A stretch of DNA of 12,203 bases. It comes from Gp13-AA77 sp036521995. GTDB taxonomy: Bacteria; Acidobacteriota; Terriglobia; UBA7540. A model generated the notes under the pieces. The model saw nothing but the letters and a program-made list of their open reading frames with translations, searched no databases and was not told where the DNA came from. Both the position numbers and the translations under genes were made by a program. The stretch covers positions 1 to 12,203 of the forward strand of contig DATDGR010000148.1 of the NCBI GenBank assembly GCA_036521995.1, in the 5' to 3' direction. Positions 7,063 to 12,203 of this stretch are shown one piece after another. Each line of letters starts with the position of its first letter. Positions within the stretch are counted from its first letter, which is position 1.

Positions 7063-7548
7063 GTGGTCGTGAGCTATGGACTCTGGCAGCGGCGGTATGG
7101 CGGCAGTCCCGCGTTGGTGGGTAGGACGATCACGATCGACGGGCAGGCCTTTGCGGTAGTCGGTGTGATGCCCCGCCAATTTCAATGGCAGCTCTGGGCC
7201 CCGAGTCAACTTTGGGTACCGATGGGTTACACCAAACAGGACTACCAGCGGGACTGGAATAGTTTCGTCGTCATTGGACGGCTCAAACCAGCCGCGACGA
7301 TGCCCCAGGCACAGGCGGAAATGGATGGCGTCGCGAATCGCCTGCCAGACGTCCGTCCTTTTCTCATCCGTCCAGGCTTCCGCGACTCCCCAACAGTTCC
7401 GCTTGACTTGATGGACTATAATGTAGTTGATGGAAGACAAGTAATAGGAGCTGGCGATCTGTCCGAGGCGTTGGAGGTTCCTGTCGGGGGACTGGGTGTC
7501 GGCCGGGGCGGGTTCTGCGGGGTGTCGCCGGTGAAAAAGCCACGGTAA
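7063..7548 (+). pseudogene. Periplasmic-domain fragment of the second ADOP gene
   Basis: The plus strand from 7063 reads VVVSYGLWQRRYGGSPALVG, RTITIDGQAFAVVGVMP and on to WNSFVVIGRLKPAATMPQAQ and AEMDGVANRL (to about 7344). This is the second half of the MacB_PCD-like domain of an ADOP protein. About 100 or more residues that should precede it (after WETSG) are gone, as is everything after: the FtsX helices and the whole second unit. From 7345 to the stop at 7546-7548 the frame stays open (ending GVSPVKKPR) but shows no ADOP similarity, so it is probably foreign or degraded sequence read through. Confidence 0.8.
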
Positions 7549-7880
7549 CGCTGATGGGTATCGGAAAAGCTCGAAATGGGGCAGAAGAGCTTATTGGAAA
7601 TCAGCTAAGCCTATTTCTATGTTTGCCTTGCTGGAAACAGCTCACTCTCGGAGCCGTGGCTGGACAGCGTCAAGGGTCATGAAACATCGAATTATGTCCG
7701 AACGAACCCAGCGACTTGCAGAAACTAAACAACTTACCATTTTTGGAATTCACGGAATCCAAGCATCTGTTTGAAAATAAATGACTTGGTGGCATAAACC
7801 CAGCATCTTATTGATAAATAGGTATGTTACAGACCGCGACAGCTCCCTAAGCTTCGCGTAAGCTTCAGAAAACAAGATGC
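7549..7880. other. AT-richer intergenic stretch with short repeats, no gene seen
   Basis: This stretch is visibly richer in A and T than the rest of the window and has many stops in all frames. It includes an inverted repeat AGCATCTTATT (7802-7812) and AACAAGATGCT (7871-7881), 10 of 11 bases matching, and between them a self-complementary pair AAGCTT-CGCGT-AAGCTT (7849-7865). No transposase, terminator with T-tract, or attachment site can be named. Confidence 0.5.
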
Positions 7881-8012
7881 TTATTCGTAATCATGCCGCA
7901 TGTTGATGAAAACAAGGATGATATCTGGTCTTCGGTCAAAAGTAACGCCGTTTTGGGCACCACGAGGCCCGATGGTCCAGGTTGGATCGCGGAAGTGCAA
8001 CAGGCTCTTCAA
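7881..8012 (-). other. Short unassigned ORF or gene remnant
   Basis: Directly after the response regulator stop, a minus-strand frame from 8012 (TTG) to the TAA at 7881-7883 encodes about 43 residues, including FRDPTWTIGPRGAQNGVTFD and RRPDIILVFINMRHDYE. The composition looks protein-like, but I recognise no family. It may be the tail of a lost gene; the opposite strand is also open here. No good start codon or Shine-Dalgarno supports translation. Confidence 0.2.
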
Positions 8013-8767
8013 CTTTCGAGGATTTCGCGCAGCCGGGCGTATCCGGAGCGGCTCATGGGAAGCTGGGCGCCGGAGGTGAGAACCACCACGTGAGTGTCCT
8101 TGCCGTAAGGCTCGATTTTGCCGAGACGATCGAGGTTCAGGAGGTAGGAGCGATGGATCCGCAGGAATCTCCCTGGGTCGAGCGCCTTCTCCAGGCTCGA
8201 GATGGTCTGCTGCTTCAGGTGTTTCCTGCCCTCCACCGCCAGGGCCACGTAATCATCCTGGGCTTCGGCGTAATCGAGCTTGCCCACCGGAATGATATGC
8301 ACGCGGGACCCGTCCCTGACCACAATGCGCTCCAGGTATTGCGCCGGCGGCCTGGCCGCGGCCGCCAAATCCGCCACCGGCGGCAGCTTTCCGCCGAGGC
8401 GTTCGGTGGCGCGCTCCAGAGCGACCTTCAACCGGTCGGCGCCGAAGGGTTTCAGGAGGTAATCGACGGCGTGCGCCTCAAAGGCGCGGAGAGCATACTG
8501 GTCGTAGGCGGTCACAAAGATCACCACCGGGCCCGTGCCCGTGAGCTCAAGCACTTCAAAGCCGTCCAGCTTGGGCATCTGCACGTCGAGGAACAGCAGG
8601 TCCGGTTTGAGCTCCGCCACGGACTTCACCGCTTCGAAACCGTTGGCGCATTCAGCCACAACCTCAACCTCGTCGTGGGCCTGGAGCAGCTCGCGCAGGA
8701 GTCTGCGCGCTAGCTCTTCATCGTCTACGATCACGGCCCGGTATCTTTTCCTGGTCGGGGAGGCCAT
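8009..8767 (-). CDS. LytTR-family response regulator
   Basis: This 252-residue two-component response regulator is the partner of the LytS-type kinase encoded immediately upstream. The receiver domain (about 9-120) has the acidic pair Asp15-Asp16 in VIVDDEELARRLL, the phospho-accepting Asp61 in LLFLDVQMPKLDG, Thr86 in VIFVTAYDQYAL and Lys106 in YLLKPF. The LytTR DNA-binding domain (about 145-250) shows IPVGKLDYAEAQDDYVAL, GRFLRIHRSYLLNLDRL and LPMSRSGYARL. ATG 8767 overlaps the kinase stop by one base (TGATG) and has AAGGAG upstream, so translation is coupled. A GTG at 8770 is possible but less likely. LytTR proteins bind paired direct repeats about one or two helical turns apart; candidate repeats lie upstream of the divergent PadR gene. 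Confidence 0.95.
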   Translation of the reverse strand: MASPTRKRYRAVIVDDEELARRLLRELLQAHDEVEVVAECANGFEAVKSVAELKPDLLFLDVQMPKLDGFEVLELTGTGPVVIFVTAYDQYALRAFEAHAVDYLLKPFGADRLKVALERATERLGGKLPPVADLAAAARPPAQYLERIVVRDGSRVHIIPVGKLDYAEAQDDYVALAVEGRKHLKQQTISSLEKALDPGRFLRIHRSYLLNLDRLGKIEPYGKDTHVVVLTSGAQLPMSRSGYARLREILES

Positions 8768-9855
8768 CACACTCCTTCCACCCTGTTCTTACGGCCGTCC
8801 GGGTCGTCAAGGGGTAAAATAATGCTGACCCGGAAGCAGTCGCCGTCGCGGTCCGCCTGAATGCGGGCTCGATTCCGGTAGCAGGCCTCGAGCCGCCGCC
8901 GGACATTGACCAGGCCTACCCCGTTCCGGCGGGCCGAAGGCGCCTCCGTATCAAACTTGTTCTCCACCAGGATCTCGACCTCATCGGGCCGCTTCCGGGT
9001 TACGAGCCGGATCCAGCCGCCCTCGGGCAGGTTCGAGATTCCGTGCACCACGGCGTTCTCGACCACAGGCTGGAGCAGGAGCGGCGGCACCGCCGCTTCG
9101 GAAGCCTCCGGATCGATCTGCTCCTGCATCTCGAGCCGTGAGCCAAAGCGCACTTTCTCGACCCGGAGGTAACAGTCGACCAGTGCGATCTCCTCCGCGA
9201 GCGGGATCATGGACTTTTCCCCAAGACCCAGCGTCCGGCGCAGAAAATCTCCCAGCAGGACACACATCTCACGCGCCTTAGCGGGATCCAGAGTGGTGAG
9301 GGCGCTGATCGAGTGCAAGCTGTTATACAGGAAGTGCGGATTCACCTGGGCCTTGAGGGCGCGGAGCTCCGCCTCGCGGGCCAGAATCTGCGCCTGACTC
9401 GCGCGCTGCTCCGCCTGTCGCGAGGCCTCGAGCGCCAGCAGTACGTAGTGCATCGCCACCGTCAGGAGATAGCACAACACGCCGAGTCCAAAGAGCGCTC
9501 CCGTGGCCCGTGCGAGCTGCTCGCGCGAGCCCGCCCAGGGTATCAGGTCAGAGAACGCAAGCGCCACCCCGCGCGCGATGATGATCCACAGCGTGGCCGC
9601 CACCACGCCGGCCGCCAGATGGGTGGTCAGGACCGATTCCACGGCACGCAGGCGGAGCGGAGTGAGGCGGCAGACATACCAGGAGGAGAGGCAAATGAAG
9701 GCGTACAAGAGGCAGAGCGGAGCGACCACGACCGAGGCCTGCGTCCAGCCCAATCCGCCAGTAGTCTTGAGCTGGTCCGCCGCCAGGACGGCGAGCGGCG
9801 TCCAGGCGAGGAGGTACAGGCCCAGCCGGCGAAAATTGAACAGGATCGGGTGCAT
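8767..9855 (-). CDS. LytS/AlgZ-type sensor histidine kinase
   Basis: This is a 362-residue membrane histidine kinase. Four hydrophobic segments (about 9-27, 40-60, 77-101 and 117-141) form an N-terminal membrane sensor with almost no external loop. A coiled-coil linker (142-168) follows, then the His_kinase domain with phospho-acceptor His174 in KAQVNPHFLYNSLHSISAL. The ATP-binding domain has the N box LQPVVENAVVHGI (Asn267) and a G box NGVGLVNVRRRLE (about 311-323). Where classical kinases have DNG it has VENKFDTE, a variant common in AlgZ/LytS-like enzymes, so it is not evidence of inactivity. It lies 9 nt after the LiaF-like gene and overlaps its regulator by one base. It has no large sensing domain, so the signal is probably received within the membrane, perhaps through the LiaF-like neighbour. 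Confidence 0.95.
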   Translation of the reverse strand: MHPILFNFRRLGLYLLAWTPLAVLAADQLKTTGGLGWTQASVVVAPLCLLYAFICLSSWYVCRLTPLRLRAVESVLTTHLAAGVVAATLWIIIARGVALAFSDLIPWAGSREQLARATGALFGLGVLCYLLTVAMHYVLLALEASRQAEQRASQAQILAREAELRALKAQVNPHFLYNSLHSISALTTLDPAKAREMCVLLGDFLRRTLGLGEKSMIPLAEEIALVDCYLRVEKVRFGSRLEMQEQIDPEASEAAVPPLLLQPVVENAVVHGISNLPEGGWIRLVTRKRPDEVEILVENKFDTEAPSARRNGVGLVNVRRRLEACYRNRARIQADRDGDCFRVSIILPLDDPDGRKNRVEGV

Positions 9856-9864
9856 GCGGTGCGG

Positions 9865-10617
9865 TCAGTTCTTGAGGCTGAAGCCTCCAAATATCATGAC
9901 GCCTCTGATCACCAGTATCTTTCGCGCGCCGGCTGTCTCCTGGAGCGGCCGCCGGGTTTCGTCGTTGTGGCCGCCGAAGAGCGTTGCGGTGCGAACCTGC
10001 ACTTCCCAGTTCTGGGGAACCACCATCTCGCCACCGCCGAAAACCGCCACGATCTCAAGAGTGGCTTGGTCCCCCTCAATGTCCGCCTCCGAGAAATCCA
10101 CCTGCGATCCTCCGAAGACGGCAAGCCATTTACCCCGGCGGAAGTTCTTGGAAGTCACGCGGACCTTTCCGCCGCCGAAGACGTCCACGCGGTTGAGGTC
10201 CAGGCTGGACTCCACCGAGGTCGGTTGTTCCTCCCGGAAAGCCTTGTACAAAACCCACAAGCCCATGCCGACTACGAGAAGAGGCCAGGTGCGGGCAAAG
10301 CGGAAATGCTGATAGCCGAGTGCGCCCAACTGAAACACTACACCGAAAAGGATCTCCACCAATCCCCACAGGCGGTCCGGCACGCTTGCTGCTCGGTACA
10401 CCCGCATCAGTCCCGCCACGATCAAGATGATGGGCCAGAATCGCCACAAGTCCCACGCCCGCACCAGTCCTTCCTGGTCAAGCAGCAGGATCACGCCGAG
10501 TGCGATGATGACGACTCCCACCAGCAGGCCGCTGTGGTCTCCCCCAGCGTGCTGGCCGATTGCCAGCCGAAAACACGGGGAGCCGCGCTCCCCGTTTCCG
10601 GGTCCTTGCTCATTCAT
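9865..10617 (-). CDS. LiaF-like membrane protein with FGG repeats
   Basis: The 250-residue protein has four membrane helices (about 30-46, 60-73, 84-102 and 110-126; the first two form a LiaI/LiaF-like pair). A C-terminal domain of short beta-strand repeats follows, each marked by a hydrophobic residue plus FGG: VFGGGKV (146), VFGGSQV (167), VFGGGEM (192), LFGGHND (213) and IFGGFSL (242). This is the layout of LiaF, which in Firmicutes holds the LiaS kinase inactive until cell-envelope antibiotics act. Here the neighbours are a LytS kinase and LytTR regulator, so a similar inhibitory or sensing role is inferred. ATG 10617 overlaps the preceding gene's stop by eight bases, indicating translational coupling. 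The N-terminal 25 residues are polar and poorly conserved-looking. Confidence 0.88.
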   Translation of the reverse strand: MNEQGPGNGERGSPCFRLAIGQHAGGDHSGLLVGVVIIALGVILLLDQEGLVRAWDLWRFWPIILIVAGLMRVYRAASVPDRLWGLVEILFGVVFQLGALGYQHFRFARTWPLLVVGMGLWVLYKAFREEQPTSVESSLDLNRVDVFGGGKVRVTSKNFRRGKWLAVFGGSQVDFSEADIEGDQATLEIVAVFGGGEMVVPQNWEVQVRTATLFGGHNDETRRPLQETAGARKILVIRGVMIFGGFSLKN

Positions 10618-10900
10618 GATCGTCCCCGTCTGCGGTCTCCCGCCATGATTGCCGGCGCTCTCTCCAAATCCCCACGACCTCCACGAGCAGGCCGGCCATC
10701 ACGACCCCGAGGGGCATCAGCCAGAGATTGCTGCCCGCGCCGGCCGCTGTGAGGCGCTCCTCCAGCAGTCGCCAAAGCGATGAGGCAATCAGCTCCAGAG
10801 GCCAAAGGCCCACGTGACGCAAGTGAGCATACCCAAATTCGAGGCTGGCGAGCAAAGCCGCCGCCATCATCCATTGTCCCACTCTTCGATTGGTCCTCAT
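10610..10900 (-). CDS. Small two-helix membrane protein
   Basis: A 96-residue protein starts at ATG 10900 (MRTNRRVGQWMMAAALLASL) behind a strong GGGAGAGGA Shine-Dalgarno. The frame is open much further upstream to 11059, but that extension is basic and low-complexity, crosses the likely promoter, and has no ribosome site. The protein has two hydrophobic helices (about 11-29 and 57-77) separated by a short charged loop, and a charged tail RERRQSWRETADGDDHE. No known family is recognised. Being first in an operon with LiaF-like, LytS and LytTR genes, it may be an accessory sensor subunit or a small envelope-stress protein comparable in position to LiaI. It overlaps the LiaF-like gene by eight bases. 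Confidence 0.75.
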   Translation of the reverse strand: MRTNRRVGQWMMAAALLASLEFGYAHLRHVGLWPLELIASSLWRLLEERLTAAGAGSNLWLMPLGVVMAGLLVEVVGIWRERRQSWRETADGDDHE

Positions 10901-11062
10901 GACGTCCTCTCCCGTCGTGTAGGTCTTTCCCTGTTCACGAGGCCAGATTATTTGTCCCGCTCGTCTTTGTCGCGGCCTTTTCGGTGAGCGGCGGCGGATT
11001 ACCGGCGACTGGCGGGTTGGGTCGGGGTCAGCTGAGGGCAGCAGGGCTATGGGAAGCACTCG

Positions 11063-11090
11063 TTGGGCTCAGGCGTACCCGGACTATACT
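11063..11090 (+). promoter_or_regulatory. Promoter of the second PadR-ADOP operon
   Basis: TTGGGC (11063-11068) and TATACT (11085-11090) are separated by 16 nt, a good sigma-70-type match at the -10 and a partial match at the -35. Transcription would start near 11097, leaving an 87-nt leader before the PadR ATG that contains the inverted and direct repeats. Confidence 0.5.
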
Positions 11091-11122
11091 GAAAACAATA
11101 TGCATAAGCGCCTGCGCCCATT

Positions 11123-11153
11123 TCTTGTGGCATTCCCACACAAGATATGGCAT
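11123..11153. promoter_or_regulatory. Inverted and direct repeats, candidate PadR or LytTR site
   Basis: TCTTGTG (11123-11129) and CACAAGA (11139-11145) form a perfect 7-bp dyad around a 9-base centre, with an inner TGTGG/CCACA pairing. The word TGGCAT also occurs twice in direct orientation exactly 20 bases apart (11128 and 11148). The dyad suits a PadR dimer; a two-turn direct repeat suits a LytTR regulator. Which, if either, is real cannot be told from sequence. Confidence 0.4.
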
Positions 11154-11183
11154 CCTGATGTGGTAATAACACAGGAGAGCTGA

Positions 11184-11528
11184 ATGGCGGAATCGAAGCT
11201 GGACTTAATGCAAGGCACCTTGGACCTTATGGTCCTCCAGACGCTCGCGGCCATGGGATCGCTGCATGGGTACGGAATTGCGCGGCGCATCGAGCAGGTG
11301 AGCGGCGACAAGGTTCTGTTGAATCAGGGAACCATATATGCATCGCTGGTGCGGCTGCAGCAACGCGGATGGATCTCTGCCGAGTGGGGAACATCCCAGA
11401 ACAACCGCAAGGCGAAGTTTTACTCCATCACCAAGAGCGGTCGCAAGCGCCTCACCGCCGAAGCCGAGAATTGGGAACGCATCGCAGGTGTGATGGGGCG
11501 CGTGCTGCAGCTCGCGGGGCGGAGGTAA
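11184..11528 (+). CDS. PadR family transcriptional regulator (second copy)
   Basis: This 114-residue winged-helix PadR protein closely resembles the one at 3523: both share the QGTLDL helix 1, RGWI.AEWGTS.NNRKA.FY, and GRK.L wing motifs. MAESKLDLMQGTLDLMVLQT starts at ATG 11184 behind AGGAGAG. The dimerisation helix is at 90-112. Unlike the first copy it has a normal Shine-Dalgarno and leader. It ends 6 nt before an ADOP gene, whose Shine-Dalgarno GGAGGT overlaps the PadR stop, so the two are one operon. Probably a ligand-responsive repressor of that operon. Confidence 0.95.
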   Translation: MAESKLDLMQGTLDLMVLQTLAAMGSLHGYGIARRIEQVSGDKVLLNQGTIYASLVRLQQRGWISAEWGTSQNNRKAKFYSITKSGRKRLTAEAENWERIAGVMGRVLQLAGRR

Positions 11529-11534
11529 TTCACT

Positions 11535-12203
11535 ATGTTCGGCGTTTTCGACTGGTTGAGAATTCTGGCTTCACGCGTACGCGGATGGTTCGCCATCCAC
11601 AGTCTCGATGAAGACTTCCAGCAAGAGCTCGAGGCCCACGTCGCTCTGCTTACCGAGGAAAACATTCGCCGCGGGCTGCCGCCCGCCGAAGCCCGCCGTC
11701 AGGCTCTGGTTCGGTTTGGCGGAGTCGAGCAAGCCAAGGAGCAGCATCGCGAAGCGCGGGGATTGCCGGCGCTCGATATCCTGATGCAGGACCTTCGCTA
11801 TGCATTCCGCACGTTGCGGAGGGATCGGGCTTTTGCATTGATCGCGGCGCTGATTCTCGCCCTGGGCATTGGCGCCAATGTAGCCGTCTTCAGTGTCGTC
11901 AACACGATTCTGCTGCGGCCGCTGCCCTTTCGCGATCCACAACAGCTCACCTGGCTGGCCACAAATGCGGGAGTGGGAAAGGACGGACTCTCCGACCAGA
12001 CTTACACTGTGGCGGCTTATGAGGAATTCCAGCGTCACAACGAGTCGTTTCAGGATGTAACCAGCTACCAGACCTTTTTAAACACCATTCAGTACAAGCT
12101 GACGGGCAGGGGCGATCCAAAGCAGACCGTTGGCATCGAGGTGGCCGGCAACTTTTTCCAGACGTTGGGCGTTCAGCCCGCTCTCGGGCGGCTATTCTCG
12201 GCA
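11535..12203 (+). CDS. ADOP-type ABC permease, 5' part (runs off the window)
   Basis: From ATG 11535 an open frame runs 223 codons to the window end with no stop. The start MFGVFDWLRILASRV leads to a cytoplasmic helical region with LEAHVALLTEENIRRGLPPA and EARRQALVRFGGVEQAKEQ, the ADOP signature ILMQDLRYAFRTLRRDRAF (about 84-102), and the first membrane helix AALILALGIGANVAVFSVV (about 108-126). The start of the periplasmic MacB_PCD-like domain follows (LPFRDPQQLTWLA, later VAGNFFQTLGVQPALGRLFS). It differs clearly from the intact ADOP at 3884, so it is a paralogue rather than a recent copy. The Shine-Dalgarno GGAGGT sits at about 11520-11525. The rest, about 600 residues or more, should lie beyond the window. 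Confidence 0.93.
   Translation, partial: MFGVFDWLRILASRVRGWFAIHSLDEDFQQELEAHVALLTEENIRRGLPPAEARRQALVRFGGVEQAKEQHREARGLPALDILMQDLRYAFRTLRRDRAFALIAALILALGIGANVAVFSVVNTILLRPLPFRDPQQLTWLATNAGVGKDGLSDQTYTVAAYEEFQRHNESFQDVTSYQTFLNTIQYKLTGRGDPKQTVGIEVAGNFFQTLGVQPALGRLFSA

Larger units (their letters stand above)
10901..11183. promoter_or_regulatory. Divergent regulatory region between the sensor operon and PadR-ADOP
   Basis: This non-coding stretch of 283 bases must hold the promoters of the leftward LiaF/LytS/LytTR operon and the rightward PadR-ADOP operon. The leftward promoter is not clear; the best -10-like word is AATAAT on the minus strand near 10947-10952. The rightward promoter and repeat elements are listed separately. 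Confidence 0.6.

Noticed and set aside
7403..7421. TTGACT and TATAAT words as a promoter
   Set aside because: The spacing between the boxes is far too short (about 12 bases) and no gene follows.
6961..7440. 159-codon minus-strand ORF across the inversion joint
   Set aside because: It is antisense to the real ADOP periplasmic fragment and crosses a rearrangement joint; any similarity would be accidental.
7802..7881. Inverted repeat as insertion-sequence ends
   Set aside because: Only 80 bp apart, imperfect, no transposase and no target duplication seen.
7982..8713. 243-codon plus-strand ORF opposite the response regulator
   Set aside because: Antisense to a regulator with all catalytic residues in place.
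9313..10752. 479-codon plus-strand ORF opposite the kinase and LiaF-like genes
   Set aside because: Runs antisense across two clear genes, has biased composition typical of GC-rich shadow frames, and no recognisable domain.

Overview
The window looks like a chromosomal piece of a GC-rich soil-type Acidobacteriota. Three things point there: the PadR plus FtsX/MacB-like 'ADOP' duplicated permease architecture (two PadR-ADOP modules plus wreckage of a third ADOP), an Oar-like TonB-dependent receptor remnant, and a Ser/Thr kinase remnant. The phylum is inferred from gene content; no rRNA gene is present.

Layout. Positions 1-1720 are on the minus strand: a secreted lipocalin-like protein (1241-1720), an aldo/keto reductase (226-1224) whose Shine-Dalgarno abuts the upstream stop, and a small broken-looking ORF (19-203). 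Positions 1740-2440 have no intact gene but hold two recognisable dead genes: a TonB-dependent receptor collapsed to its signal peptide plus its last ~50 residues (1971-2194, minus), and a shred of a Ser/Thr kinase catalytic loop (2301-2422, plus). A nitrilase-superfamily amidohydrolase follows (2472-3266, plus), ending at a terminator-like hairpin.

Positions 3487-6670 are a PadR regulator and a full-length 928-residue ADOP permease in one operon, apparently transcribed from a promoter placed so that the PadR mRNA would be almost leaderless. A second ADOP began 6 nt after the first (6677). It is destroyed: its N-terminal part is inverted in place, the middle is partly deleted and the C-terminal half is gone. 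An AT-richer stretch with no recognisable gene follows (about 7549-7880).

Positions 8009-10900 (minus) are a tightly coupled four-gene operon: a small two-helix membrane protein, a LiaF-like protein with four membrane helices and FGG repeats, a LytS/AlgZ-type sensor kinase, and a LytTR response regulator. Genes overlap or nearly touch, so this reads as one envelope-sensing unit. Facing away from it across a ~280 bp intergenic region is a second PadR-ADOP module (PadR 11184-11528; ADOP from 11535, cut by the window end). That intergenic region has a good promoter for PadR, a perfect 7-bp inverted repeat and a 20-bp-spaced direct repeat, so it could let the PadR and/or the LytTR regulator control both sides.

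The most interesting candidates are the LiaF/LytS/LytTR operon divergent from PadR-ADOP, and the internally inverted ADOP pseudogene. No CRISPR array, tRNA, rRNA, transposase or phage gene was seen.
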